Part shown: piece after piece, positions 25,207 through 33,160 of the stretch
Position numbering within the stretch: the stretch's first letter is position 1
Layout: each line of letters opens with the position of its first letter
Assembly (NCBI RefSeq): GCF_900115955.1
Contig: NZ_FOYL01000013.1
Coordinates: forward strand, 62,001 to 126,000
Length of the DNA stretch: 64,000 nt
Direction of reading: 5' to 3'
Origin: Lentzea waywayandensis
Lineage (GTDB): Bacteria; Actinomycetota; Actinomycetes; Mycobacteriales; Pseudonocardiaceae
The notes under the pieces: model-generated
Told to the model about the DNA's origin: nothing
What the model saw: the letters and a program-made list of their open reading frames with translations, nothing else
Databases searched by the model: none
Made by a program: the position numbers and the translations under genes

Positions 25207-25629
25207 ATGTCCTGGCAGGAAAAGGCCGTGGTCGGCACCGATCGCCTGCTCTACAAGCTGACCGGCGGCAAGGTCGGCCTCGTCTCGTTCAGCAAGCAGA
25301 CCGGCCTGACGCTGATCACAGTGGGCGCCAAGTCCGGTGAGCGGCGCGAGAACCAGGTCCAGTACGTCGCCGACGGCGAGTCGATGCTGGTCGTCGGGTC
25401 GAACTGGGGCAAGCCGAACCACCCCGCGTGGACCACGAACCTGCTCAAGAACCCGGACATCCAGGTGAACGTGCGCGGCGACGTCCGAGATGTCCGGGGA
25501 ACGCTGCTCGAAGGAACTGAGCGAGAGGCCGCCTGGACCAGGATGGTGGCGGCCTACCCCGCGTTCCAGGACTACGTGGAGCGGTCAGGCGGCCGCGAGC
25601 TGCGAGTCTTTCGACTCACTGCGCGCTGA
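25207..25629 (+). CDS. F420H2-dependent nitro/quinone reductase-family protein (Ddn-like)
   Basis: 140 residues, typical for the DUF385/Ddn family. Motifs are LTLITVGAKSGERRENQVQY, SNWGKPNHPAWTTNLLKNPD, VRGDVRDVRGTLLEG and AAYPAFQDYVERSGGRE; WxxNLxxNPD is the family hallmark. The ATG directly abuts the stop of the LuxR gene (TGA-ATG), so it is translationally coupled to it. Family members use coenzyme F420 to reduce quinones or nitro compounds at the membrane. Its 3' end overlaps the convergent membrane-protein gene by 45 bases. Confidence 0.88.
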   Translation: MSWQEKAVVGTDRLLYKLTGGKVGLVSFSKQTGLTLITVGAKSGERRENQVQYVADGESMLVVGSNWGKPNHPAWTTNLLKNPDIQVNVRGDVRDVRGTLLEGTEREAAWTRMVAAYPAFQDYVERSGGRELRVFRLTAR

Positions 25630-26148
25630 GTCCCACGCCAGCCACACGCAGCCCACGATCATGAGCACGCCGTGGGCGATCCGAACGGCCGGAGGCGTGA
25701 AGAACTGCGGCAGGAACAACGCGAACCCGGCCGCGAACACGATCGCCGCGGTGGTGCGGAGTTTCAGCGCGACCATGACCGCCGCGACGCCCATGGTGAC
25801 GAGCCCGATCGCGAAGGTCGTGACGGCGAACGGGTTGTAGCGCACGGACTCGGCCAGTTCGAGGATGTTCGGCTGCGCGGCGATCGCGTGCAGGCCGAAG
25901 TCCTCGGCGCCGTAGTACGGCAGCGTGAGCCCGGCGCCGACCCAGAACGTGATCGCGGCCGTGCGGTGGATCTCCAGCAACGCGATCGGCACGAGGATGA
26001 AGCCGATCATCGCGAACAGGTGCGACAGCACCCACGCGGTCGATCCCATCGAGGCTGCGGCGCCTGCTGCGGTCGTTTCGTCGTGCCACGGTCTTGACGC
26101 CGGGTACAGCAGGAAAAGCAGGCCTGCGGCGGAAAGCGTCCACTTCAT
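25585..26148 (-). CDS. Small polytopic membrane protein
   Basis: 187 residues from ATG 26148 (MKWTLSAAGLLFLLYP). About six hydrophobic segments are seen, including WVLSHLFAMIGFILVPIALL, TFAIGLVTMGVAAVMVAL, AAIVFAAGFALFLP and AHGVLMIVGCVWLAW. The start overlaps the stop of the TetR gene by four bases (ATGA), so it is co-translated with and probably repressed by that regulator. Function unknown; a membrane sensor or efflux-type role is possible. The last 15 codons run antisense to the end of the Ddn-like gene. Confidence 0.8.
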   Translation of the reverse strand: MKWTLSAAGLLFLLYPASRPWHDETTAAGAAASMGSTAWVLSHLFAMIGFILVPIALLEIHRTAAITFWVGAGLTLPYYGAEDFGLHAIAAQPNILELAESVRYNPFAVTTFAIGLVTMGVAAVMVALKLRTTAAIVFAAGFALFLPQFFTPPAVRIAHGVLMIVGCVWLAWDSARSESKDSQLAAA

Positions 26149-26708
26149 GATTGCCCCCTGAGATCGTCGAGGTACATCCGGACGAGCTGGTCGTAGGTGT
26201 CGTCGAGTCCCTCCGGCAGGCCGAAGCCGCCGCTGGACTCGATCGACGCGAAGCCGTGCACGATCACCCGCAGCCTTCGCGTGGCGTGGATGGCGTCCGA
26301 GCCCTCCAGGCCGTAGCTCCGCAGCGTGGCGAGCACGAGTTCCATGAACTTCAGGCCGGCCTCCCGCTGCAGTTCGTCGTGCAGCGGGTCCATCGGCACG
26401 GCCAGGTAGCGCTTCGGGTGTTCCTGCACGTACGCGCGGTACGCGTGCATGAGCGCCCGGACGGCGTCGTCCCCCGCCCTGCCGACGACGGCGTCGGTGA
26501 ACCGGGCGGTCATCTCCTCCATCACCCGCAGGCCGACGTGGCCTTTGAGCTCGCCGAGGCTCGCGACGTGCTTGTAGAGCGAGGGTGTGGCGACACCGGT
26601 CCTGGCGGCGACGGCGGCGAGCGTCAGTGCCTCGACGCCGTGCTCGTCGACCAGTTCCAGTGCGGCGTCCACGACCTTGGCGGTGGTGAGACGGGGGCGA
26701 ACAGCCAT
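26145..26708 (-). CDS. TetR-family transcriptional regulator (WHG-type C-terminal domain)
   Basis: 187 residues. The N-terminal helix-turn-helix is LTTAKVVDAALELVDEHGVE, LTLAAVAARTGVATPSLYKH. The C-terminal ligand domain has the WHG-family pattern ending RRLRVIVHGFASIESSGGFG. It is translationally coupled to the membrane protein downstream. A GCTAA-n5-TTAGC inverted repeat at 26718-26732, ten bases before its start, is the probable autoregulatory operator. Likely role: ligand-relieved repressor of itself and the membrane gene. Confidence 0.92.
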   Translation of the reverse strand: MAVRPRLTTAKVVDAALELVDEHGVEALTLAAVAARTGVATPSLYKHVASLGELKGHVGLRVMEEMTARFTDAVVGRAGDDAVRALMHAYRAYVQEHPKRYLAVPMDPLHDELQREAGLKFMELVLATLRSYGLEGSDAIHATRRLRVIVHGFASIESSGGFGLPEGLDDTYDQLVRMYLDDLRGQS

Positions 26709-26717
26709 AGCCCAAAA

Positions 26718-26732
26718 GCTAACGCCATTAGC
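26718..26732. promoter_or_regulatory. Putative TetR operator
   Basis: GCTAA-CGCCA-TTAGC, an inverted repeat directly upstream of the TetR start and between it and the divergent S1 protease gene. The AACGCCATTA core resembles operators of WHG-type TetR proteins. Confidence 0.5.
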
Positions 26733-26838
26733 CTACGGCGTCAAGCGAAGGTTTTGTGGAGATCTTGTGGATCCCCGGCGCGACCCGCCCCATTACGGAT
26801 ATGAATGGCAAGTCATTCGCATCGGCAAGGAGAACCCA

Positions 26839-28272
26839 TTGCGATTAGCCAAGATCCTGGGGGCGGTCACCGCGAGCGTGCTGTTCGCGTCGACCATCAC
26901 GGCTGCACCGGCCACGGCCGGACCGACGACGACGATCGACCCGAGCACCGTCAAGGAGTCGATCGACTACCTGGTGCAGACCTATCGCGTCAGCGAGCGG
27001 GAGGCGTTGCGCCGGCTGGAGCTCCAGAACGACGCGGCCAAGCTCGACGAGAGACTGAAGAGAGAGGCCGCCGGTGAGTACGGCGGCATGTGGATCGACC
27101 AGCAGGCGGGGGGCAAGCTCGTCGTCGCGATGACGAAACCCGCTGCCGCGCAACGACACATCGCAGCGTTGCCCGACCGCGCGAACGTCAGCGTCCGCAC
27201 GGTCAAGAACTCCCTGGCCTCGCTTCAGGCCACCTACGACCGGATCAGCGGCCAGGTCGGCGCCAAGACGGAGTCGGTGTACCTGCCGGCCATCAGCCCG
27301 ACCGAGAACCGCGTCGTCGTCTGGGAACGCGCCTGGCTCAAGAAGCCCGGGATCGCCGCGCAGGCCGAGCCGCGCACGTTCGACGCCGACCCGAACCTGG
27401 TCTCGGCCCGCACGCTGAAGAAGCCGACCCCCTACTCGGCCGACCCGATCGACTGGGGTTTCTGCCACCCGCTGTACTGCACGAACTACGGCCCCATGCG
27501 CGGAGGCCTGCGCCTGGACATGAGGCGCGACAACGGCACCACCGGCGGCTGCACCAGCGCGTTCAACCTGCGCACGACCGGCGGCGCGTTCCCGGGAGTG
27601 CCGTGGGTGCTGACCGCGGGCCACTGCATGGCGACCAAGACGAACAACGTGCCGACCGAGCACAACCGCGAGGTGATCCTCAACCAGCACGGCATCGAGA
27701 AGAACTTCTACCCCTACGACTACGCCGCCCTGCGGTACGTCGACACGGCCACCGCGAACAGGTGGCTGGAGAGCCAGACCAACCGCAACATGGTGCTCAA
27801 GTACTGCCGCAACGGTGGTCTGGACAGCAACGGCGACACCCCGTGCGGCCCGCAGGTGACCTCCCAGAACCAGGAGATCACCTCGGTCACGCCGCTGGCG
27901 CAGGTCCTGACCGGCGCGGTCGTGTGCTCCTCGGGTTCCGGTGCCAGCTCGGTGAACTACCCGGACTCCTACGACAGCGGCCCCGGCGCGGACTACCTCC
28001 CCGGCACGCGTTGCGGCCGGGTCCTCTCGACCGACGTCGGCATCAACACCGACCTGTGCTCGCGCAACGGTGACAGCGGCAGCCCGCTGTTCAGCCAGGT
28101 CACCAAGGCGGCCCTGGGCATCCTGGAGGGCAGCCAGCAGGCCCGCAGCGGCCCGTGCCAGCTGGGCGAGCTGACCGACTACGCCCCGATCTCGACGATC
28201 CTCGAGGACCTCAGCGCCCGCCAGGCGAGCGGTGGTTCGGTCTTCAACGTGATCACCACCCCGCAGGGCTGA
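26839..28272 (+). CDS. Secreted trypsin-like (S1 family) serine protease with propeptide
   Basis: 477 residues from TTG 26839, chosen because AAGGAGAA sits 7 bases upstream and the codons there open a signal peptide (RLAKILGAVTASVLFASTIT, cleaved near ATA). Residues about 30-200 form a helical propeptide (SIDYLVQTYRVSEREALRRL). The catalytic domain has His in WVLTAGHCMA, Asp in YPYDYAALRYV and Ser in RNGDSGSPLFS. Eight or more cysteines suggest disulphides. The layout is that of extracellular actinomycete proteases matured by pro-region removal. It has its own terminator. Confidence 0.88.
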   Translation: MRLAKILGAVTASVLFASTITAAPATAGPTTTIDPSTVKESIDYLVQTYRVSEREALRRLELQNDAAKLDERLKREAAGEYGGMWIDQQAGGKLVVAMTKPAAAQRHIAALPDRANVSVRTVKNSLASLQATYDRISGQVGAKTESVYLPAISPTENRVVVWERAWLKKPGIAAQAEPRTFDADPNLVSARTLKKPTPYSADPIDWGFCHPLYCTNYGPMRGGLRLDMRRDNGTTGGCTSAFNLRTTGGAFPGVPWVLTAGHCMATKTNNVPTEHNREVILNQHGIEKNFYPYDYAALRYVDTATANRWLESQTNRNMVLKYCRNGGLDSNGDTPCGPQVTSQNQEITSVTPLAQVLTGAVVCSSGSGASSVNYPDSYDSGPGADYLPGTRCGRVLSTDVGINTDLCSRNGDSGSPLFSQVTKAALGILEGSQQARSGPCQLGELTDYAPISTILEDLSARQASGGSVFNVITTPQG

Positions 28273-28280
28273 TGCCCGCA

Positions 28281-28315
28281 GTCTCCGGAGGGACCGGTTC
28301 GGTCCCTCCGGAGAC
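28281..28315 (+). terminator. Terminator after the S1 protease
   Basis: A perfect 15-bp stem (GTCTCCGGAGGGACC / GGTCCCTCCGGAGAC) with a GGTTC loop, 8 bases after the stop. No T-run follows. Confidence 0.75.
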
Positions 28316-28366
28316 GCGACTTCGAGTTAAGCAGTCTTAAATCCGCTGGCAGTCCCCTAGATCACT

Positions 28367-28380
28367 TGAGAGCGCTCTCA
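28367..28380. promoter_or_regulatory. LacI-type operator upstream of the GH16 gene
   Basis: TGAGAGCGCTCTCA is a 14-bp perfect palindrome with the central GAGCGCTC of LacI/CebR-type boxes (the CebR consensus has the same GAGCGCTC core). It lies 104 bases before the glucanase start. It predicts sugar-responsive repression by a LacI-family protein encoded elsewhere. Confidence 0.65.
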
Positions 28381-28484
28381 TCTGACAAATTCGTGAAAAC
28401 CTTTACAAGTTGACCGAGGGTCACGGCGCGACAACACTTCCGAACCACTGGGCGCACAACTCAACACCCGGAAAGGTCGGTTCG

Positions 28485-29702
28485 ATGCAGCGACGCATCG
28501 GGACGGCCCTTGCCGCTGCCTTGATGGTTGCCGCAGGGATCACCGTCGCCACCACCAGCCAAGCTCCCCCTGCCAACGCGGCGGTGACCTGGGCCGACGA
28601 GTTCAACGCTCCCGCCGGTTCAGGTGTCGACGGCGGCAAGTGGAACATGGAAGTGGGCAACAACAACGGCAACAACAGGGAAAGCCAGTGGTACCAGTCG
28701 GGTACCTCCAACGCCGCGCACGACGGCCAGGGCAACCTGGTCATCACCGCCAAGCGCGAGAACCCCGGCAACTACAACTGCTGGTACGGACGGTGTGAGT
28801 ACACGTCCGCCCGCATCAACACCGCGAACAAGTTCACCCAGACCTACGGCCGGTTCGAAGCGCGGATGAAGATGCCGCGCGGCAAGGGAATCTGGCCGGC
28901 GTTCTGGATGCTGGGCGCCGACATCAACACCGGCAACCCGTGGCCGGGTTCCGGCGAGATCGACGTCATGGAGTTCCTGGGACACCAGACGAACACCGTG
29001 TACGGCACGATCCACGGCCCCGGTTACTCCGGCGCGGGCGGCAAGTCGCACGCCTACAACGGCCCGAACTTCTCCGACGGTTTCCACAACTTCGCGGTTG
29101 ACTGGAAGCCGGGCGAGATCACGTGGTCGGTGGACGGCAACGTCTACGCCCGCAACACGCCGACCGACGTCAACGGCAACCCGTGGGTGTTCAACAAGCC
29201 CTTCTTCATCATCATCAACCTCGCGGTCGGTGGTGAGTGGCCGGGCTACCCCGACGGCAGCACGACGTTCCCGCAGCAGCTCGTGATCGACTGGGTCCGC
29301 GTCTCCAACGACACCCCCAGCGGTGGTGGCTCGGAGATCCGCGGCATCGGCGGCAAGTGCCTCGACGTGCCCTGGGCGAACACCGCCAACGGCACGCCCA
29401 TCCAGATCGTCGGCTGCAACGGCAACGCCGCGCAGAAGTGGAGCCGTCCCGGTGACGGCACGATCCGCGCGCTGGGCAAGTGCCTCGACGTCAACGGTGG
29501 CGGCACCGCCAACGGCACAGTGGTCCAGCTTTGGGACTGCAACGGCTCGGCTGCCCAGCAATGGGCCGTCAGCGGGGCACAGGACATCGTGAACCCGCAG
29601 GCCAACAAGTGCCTGGACGCCATCGGTGGTTCCTCGGCCGACGGCACGAGAACCCACATCTGGGAATGCCTCGGCGTCGCCAGCCAGAAGTGGCAGGTCT
29701 GA
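28485..29702 (+). CDS. Secreted GH16 endo-beta-1,3-glucanase with C-terminal ricin-type lectin (CBM13)
   Basis: 405 residues from ATG 28485 (GAAAGG upstream). A signal peptide (RIGTALAAALMVAAGITVAT) is cleaved near ANA. The GH16 domain (about 35-285) has catalytic residues in GSGEIDVMEFLG, with the E-x-D-x-x-E pattern of laminarinases. A short Gly/Ser linker leads to a beta-trefoil domain with three repeats, each containing KCLD and ending QKW or QQW. Predicted to hydrolyse beta-1,3-glucans such as laminarin or fungal wall glucan. The LacI-type palindrome upstream suggests induction by sugar. Confidence 0.93.
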   Translation: MQRRIGTALAAALMVAAGITVATTSQAPPANAAVTWADEFNAPAGSGVDGGKWNMEVGNNNGNNRESQWYQSGTSNAAHDGQGNLVITAKRENPGNYNCWYGRCEYTSARINTANKFTQTYGRFEARMKMPRGKGIWPAFWMLGADINTGNPWPGSGEIDVMEFLGHQTNTVYGTIHGPGYSGAGGKSHAYNGPNFSDGFHNFAVDWKPGEITWSVDGNVYARNTPTDVNGNPWVFNKPFFIIINLAVGGEWPGYPDGSTTFPQQLVIDWVRVSNDTPSGGGSEIRGIGGKCLDVPWANTANGTPIQIVGCNGNAAQKWSRPGDGTIRALGKCLDVNGGGTANGTVVQLWDCNGSAAQQWAVSGAQDIVNPQANKCLDAIGGSSADGTRTHIWECLGVASQKWQV

Positions 29703-29748
29703 GGTCTCTCCACGTCAGGTTGCGCATGGCCTGACACGGAGAATCACG

Positions 29749-29793
29749 GCGCTGGACGTGAACCCCCGCGGCGGATGGGTTCACGTCCAGCGC
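29749..29793. terminator. Bidirectional terminator between convergent genes
   Basis: A perfect 17-bp stem (GCGCTGGACGTGAACCC and complement) with an 11-base loop, followed by TTCTTCT on the plus strand. It serves the GH16 gene and probably the minus-strand gene ending at 29799. Confidence 0.8.
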
Positions 29794-29798
29794 TTCTT

Positions 29799-30656
29799 CT
29801 ATGCCAAAAGCCTTGCCACAGCCCAGTCCTGCACCGCGACGCCGACCGACTTGAACACCGTCCGGCCTTCTCGCAGCGGCGGATTCCCCAGTGCCGCACC
29901 GAGTTCGACGAGCGACTCCAGCCTGAGCACACCGGACTGCACGGCCCGGATGATCTCACCGGCCTCACTGAGCGCGGCCTCGACCTGGTCCACCACAACG
30001 ACTCCGGCGGTCGCCAGCAGTTCCTCGGGCAGCTCCCGCATCACCGGCCGATACGACCCGATGGCGTTGACGTGCACCCGTTCCTTGAGCGAGTCGCACC
30101 GGAACAACGGCACGGTCGACGCCGTCGCACAACACACGATGTCCGCGCTCTCGACCGCGTCGTCCGGGTCGTTCGCCACGTCCATCACCGTGTCCGGCAA
30201 CTCGTCCTTCATGCTCTCCAGCAACGCCTCGGCCTTCTTGGCGTTCCGGTTGAACACGACGAGCTTCTTCAACGGCCGCACCGCGTGCACGGCCCGGATC
30301 TGGTCCGCCGCCTGCGCCCCGGCCCCCAGCAACGCCAGGTGCGACGCGTCGTCGTCGGCCAGCAGATCCGTTGCCACGCCAACAACAGCGCCAGTCCGCA
30401 GCGTCGTGAGCGACACCGCGTCCGTGACGAACTGACCGTCCGGATGCGAGTACACGACCGTGCCCGTGATCACCGGATCCCGTTCGATCTCGATGCTGAT
30501 CACCTTGACCGCCGTGGACCGCGTGGGCCGGTGGTGCACCGCCATCACGAGCGACTGGCTGTCGCTGAACGCGTGCCGCGCGGGCAGGTCGAACTCCTCC
30601 GCGCTGAGCCCGACGAACGCGGCACGGACGGCTTCGATCGCTGCGGGCATCGTCAT
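29799..30656 (-). CDS. Ornithine cyclodeaminase / mu-crystallin family enzyme
   Basis: 285 residues from ATG 30656. Motifs are ALLGAGAQAADQIRAVHAVR (NAD-binding loop), VVFNRNAKKAEALLESM, ADIVCCATASTVPLF, VHVNAIGSYRPVMRELPEEL and VVVVDQVEAALSEAGEI. The family includes ornithine cyclodeaminases, ketimine reductases and siderophore-pathway dehydrogenases; the substrate cannot be assigned. Relative to family members the N-terminus seems about 15 residues short, beginning directly at the TMPAAIEAV motif, and no ribosome site is visible. The start may be leaderless. NAD(P)-dependent, cytosolic. Confidence 0.82.
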   Translation of the reverse strand: MTMPAAIEAVRAAFVGLSAEEFDLPARHAFSDSQSLVMAVHHRPTRSTAVKVISIEIERDPVITGTVVYSHPDGQFVTDAVSLTTLRTGAVVGVATDLLADDDASHLALLGAGAQAADQIRAVHAVRPLKKLVVFNRNAKKAEALLESMKDELPDTVMDVANDPDDAVESADIVCCATASTVPLFRCDSLKERVHVNAIGSYRPVMRELPEELLATAGVVVVDQVEAALSEAGEIIRAVQSGVLRLESLVELGAALGNPPLREGRTVFKSVGVAVQDWAVARLLA

Positions 30657-30681
30657 GGTTCGGATGGTAACGACCGCCGGT

Positions 30682-30894
30682 TCAGCGCTCCCGCGTGACG
30701 CCCGCCAGGAACGCGGTCCAGGCGTCGGCGTTGATTTCGATGTGTGCGGCCGGCGCCTTGCTGTCCCGGATGCCGATGCCGATGGCGACTTCGACGCACT
30801 CGCTGGCGTTGGCGCTGTAGCTGCTCTTGCGCCAGGCGACCTCAAGGCAGTCGCTGGCGTTCGCGCTGAAAGTGCTCTTGCGCCACTCGGCCAT
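30682..30894 (-). CDS. DUF397 protein with internally duplicated core
   Basis: 70 residues. DUF397 normally has one WRKSSYS...CVEVA motif; here two copies lie in tandem (WRKSTFSANASDCLEVA then WRKSSYSANASECVEVA), followed by the usual RDSKAP and final AWTAFLAGV. These small proteins are partners of XRE regulators of the DUF5753 type in actinobacteria, as found here 10 bases upstream on the same strand. Possibly an antitoxin-like or regulatory ligand for the XRE protein. Confidence 0.88.
   Translation of the reverse strand: MAEWRKSTFSANASDCLEVAWRKSSYSANASECVEVAIGIGIRDSKAPAAHIEINADAWTAFLAGVTRER
30784..30885 (-). repeat. Tandem 51-bp duplication within the DUF397 gene
   Basis: Two adjacent 51-base units (30835-30885 and 30784-30834) encode the two 17-residue WRKS motifs. 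The units have diverged at several codons, so the duplication is not very recent. Confidence 0.85.
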
Positions 30895-30904
30895 CCGTGT
30901 CTCC

Positions 30905-31735
30905 TCAACCGATGATGTCTTTGATCAGACTCCTCGATTGTTCCTCGTCCAACGCCGTCCGGGCGAGTGATTCGGCCACCGCGTCGTAGCTCTTGATCGG
31001 CAGCGGCGACTCGATGATCAGGCTGGCGTTCTCGCTCTCCACGAAGACGACCGGCTCGATCTTGTGGAACCTCATCAGGTTGAAGCCGCCCGCGTGCCCC
31101 GCGTGCGCCCCGATCGACGTGGGTATCACCCTGATGACGACGTACTGCCGCATCGACACCTTCACCAGGTACTCCAACTGGGCACGCATCACCTCCTCAC
31201 CACCGACCGGCGTCCTGAGCACGGATTCGTGGAGGTAGAACGTCGCCTTCAGTCCCGGCCGCAGCGCCTCCTGCCGTGCCACTCGTGTCGCGACGCGCTC
31301 TTCCACCTCGTCCTCGGGCACGTTCGCGTTCGCCGCGATCACCGCACGGGCGTAGTCCGGAATCTGCAACATGCCGTGCACCAGCAACGGCAACCAGCTC
31401 ACGAGCGTCTTCGCGATCGCCTCGTGCTGAACGAGAGTGCGCGGCAGGATCGGCTCCGCGGCCCCGTGTTCCTGAAGCCATCCCTTGACGTTCGTCGCGC
31501 GGAAGAGCTTCATCAGGTGTTCCCGCTCGTCCGACGGCGTCCGGCACGCGCCCAGCAGCAACGCGAGTTCCAGTTCGGTGGCACCGCCCTTGCCGTTGAT
31601 CAGGTCGGACAGCTTGGCTTCCTGCCAGTCGACGATTTCGGCGATCTTGCGCGAGGTCATGCCCGTGGCGGCGATGGCGGCGCGAAGCCCGTCACCGAAC
31701 TCCCGACCCCTTGCAGTGGAGAATCTTTTCGGCAT
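30905..31735 (-). CDS. XRE-family helix-turn-helix regulator with DUF5753 domain
   Basis: 276 residues from ATG 31735 (MPKRFSTARG). The N-terminal helix-turn-helix spans about 12-65 (LRAAIAATGMTSRKIAEIVD, WQEAKLSDLINGKGG). The C-terminal DUF5753 domain spans about 95-275 (LVSWLPLLVHGMLQIPDYAR, VATRVARQEAL, VRVIPTSIGAHAGHAGGFNL, VVFVESENASLIIESP). Together with the DUF397 gene it forms the standard XRE/DUF397 pair. It is divergent from the small zinc-finger gene across a region with two inverted repeats. Confidence 0.92.
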   Translation of the reverse strand: MPKRFSTARGREFGDGLRAAIAATGMTSRKIAEIVDWQEAKLSDLINGKGGATELELALLLGACRTPSDEREHLMKLFRATNVKGWLQEHGAAEPILPRTLVQHEAIAKTLVSWLPLLVHGMLQIPDYARAVIAANANVPEDEVEERVATRVARQEALRPGLKATFYLHESVLRTPVGGEEVMRAQLEYLVKVSMRQYVVIRVIPTSIGAHAGHAGGFNLMRFHKIEPVVFVESENASLIIESPLPIKSYDAVAESLARTALDEEQSRSLIKDIIG

Positions 31736-31780
31736 GGCGAGGACCGTAGACCCATTCTCAGGGGCTCCAGAACATTTACC

Positions 31781-31823
31781 GCTAACACAACCCAAAAGGG
31801 CGTTAGCTTGGAGCTCCTCCAAG
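31781..31823. promoter_or_regulatory. Inverted repeats in the XRE / zinc-finger divergent region
   Basis: GCTAAC (31781-31786) pairs with GTTAGC (31802-31807), spaced 15. Immediately after is CTTGGAG-CTC-CTCCAAG (31807-31823), a perfect 7-bp hairpin. Candidate operators for the XRE protein; A/T content is raised here. Confidence 0.4.
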
Positions 31824-31838
31824 TTGCAGAATAATCCT

Positions 31839-32051
31839 GTGAGATTTCGATGGACGCCCCACGAAGGGCGGCGACACGCCATCTCCGACGAGCCGGCCAG
31901 GGGGCAGCTCGTCGAGACACTATGCGGCGATCCCTTTGTGCCGCAAGAGTTCAGCCTGTGGCGAGACAAGATAGTCTGGCCGACGTGCTGGGACTGCGAC
32001 GGCATCTGGCGCGAGAACGAGGGGATCCTGCCGTGGCCGCGGAAATCCTGA
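31839..32051 (+). CDS. Small WPTC zinc-finger protein
   Basis: 70 residues from GTG 31839. It begins with the pattern RFRWTPHEGRRHAI and has LCGD and IVWPTCWDC later. The His and three Cys residues (H14, C29, C49 and C52 approximately) form a probable zinc site. Proteins of this shape (xWxPHxGRRHA...CG...WPTCxxC) are frequent next to XRE/DUF5753 regulators in Pseudonocardiales, from my knowledge of the order. Its last 19 bases overlap the next gene. Function unknown; divergent from the XRE gene, so possibly its target. Confidence 0.65.
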   Translation: MRFRWTPHEGRRHAISDEPARGQLVETLCGDPFVPQEFSLWRDKIVWPTCWDCDGIWRENEGILPWPRKS

Positions 32052-32284
32052 CCGAAGACCTTCTGCGCATATCTCTTCAGCGCCTCTCGCGTGAGGTGGT
32101 GAAGACTTATCCACAGTTCGGTGAGCTGCTCGCACAAAACATGTTGCGCACGTGCGGCCTGATTCCCGATCTCGAACGCGCCGCGCACTATCGCGATCTG
32201 GGCACGTTGCTCATCGACCTCGGCCGCCTCTATCAGGCGGAGGCCGACCTTCTCTCCACCGTGGAGGCGCCGCCGCCGGCTTGA
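32033..32284 (+). CDS. Small hypothetical protein, 83 residues
   Basis: Starts at GTG 32033, with GAGGGGAT about 8 bases upstream, inside the end of the zinc-finger gene in another frame. The product is amphipathic helical (LTEDLLRISLQRLSREVVKT, LGTLLIDLGRLYQAEADLLS) with no membrane segment. Its overlap with the preceding frame suggests coupled translation and a shared function. No family recognised. Confidence 0.55.
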   Translation: MAAEILTEDLLRISLQRLSREVVKTYPQFGELLAQNMLRTCGLIPDLERAAHYRDLGTLLIDLGRLYQAEADLLSTVEAPPPA

Positions 32285-32288
32285 GGGC

Positions 32289-33137
32289 CTAGCGCGCGGA
32301 CATCACGACCGCGCGGCCGCTGGTGTCGAACTCGTGCGCCAGCGTCGTCAGGCCCTGCCCACCGGCGGCCCACGCGGCCGTCCAGGTGAGGCATTCCGCC
32401 GCACCGTTCCCGCCGCGCTCGACCAGATCGACGTCGATCGAGTCGAGCCACTCCCACGCCGTGCCGCCGATCCCGGCCAGGAAGGACTCGTCCCACGTGC
32501 GCACCAGCTCACGAATCGTGCCCTCGGAGCGGGCCTTCGAGTTGACGGATTTGATCCACTCCTGGCGCTCCTCCTCGGTGAGCACCACGCCGGTCTCGGG
32601 TTCGCGGAAGCCCGGCAGGTCGTGCGCCAGCCCACCGGAGCCGACGTAGAGCACGCGCTTGTCCGCGAAGAACTCCCCGACGCGGCGTCCCAACGACGCC
32701 GCGCGGCGGAAGGTCGCGTGCGGCGGTGAGGCGCAGTTGATGAAGATCGGCAGCACCGGCTTCGAGGAGATCGTGCCCAGCAGGTCGCGGGTCGTGTGGC
32801 CGAACGCGTGGTCCAGGGCCGCGCTGTAGGCCGTGGCGATGTCGAACTCGTGCGCCACGAGGTCGGCCACCAGCGCGCGTCCCAGATCTGCGGGCACGTC
32901 GTAGGAACCGGTGGGTCCAGCGACGTCGCCCTGGGCGGTCGCCTCCAGCACCACGGCGAAGGTCGGGACCACGGAACGGAAAGCGCGCCGGTGGTCGGTG
33001 CCGAAGAAGACGACGAGCTCGGGATCGAACTCGTCAACGGCCTCGCGGGCGGCACCGATCGCCGACCGGACCGGGCCGTGAGGTGCGCTCGGCAGAGTGA
33101 TCAGGTGCGAGGCGCAGACCGTTAGGCGTTTCTTCAC
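32289..33137 (-). CDS. LigB-family (class III) extradiol ring-cleavage dioxygenase, MhpB-like
   Basis: 282 residues. Family features include an N-terminal metal-site His (VCASHLITLPSAPHGPV), LVVFFGTDHRRAF, YDVPADLGRALVADLVAHEF, LDHAFGHTTRDLLG, VLPIFINCASPP, LYVGSGGLAHDLPGF. These resemble MhpB/2,3-dihydroxyphenylpropionate 1,2-dioxygenase (about 310 residues), an Fe(II) enzyme that opens catechol rings. No other meta-cleavage genes adjoin it, so the substrate is uncertain. Ends 5 bases from the convergent small gene. Confidence 0.82.
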   Translation of the reverse strand: MKKRLTVCASHLITLPSAPHGPVRSAIGAAREAVDEFDPELVVFFGTDHRRAFRSVVPTFAVVLEATAQGDVAGPTGSYDVPADLGRALVADLVAHEFDIATAYSAALDHAFGHTTRDLLGTISSKPVLPIFINCASPPHATFRRAASLGRRVGEFFADKRVLYVGSGGLAHDLPGFREPETGVVLTEEERQEWIKSVNSKARSEGTIRELVRTWDESFLAGIGGTAWEWLDSIDVDLVERGGNGAAECLTWTAAWAAGGQGLTTLAHEFDTSGRAVVMSAR

Positions 33138-33160
33138 CGGGCCAGTCTAGGTTCCGGGGC

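Noticed and set aside
30657..30908. N-terminal extension of the ornithine cyclodeaminase-like gene
   Set aside because: The extra residues are low-complexity Ser/Arg/Pro and lie over the DUF397 gene in another frame.
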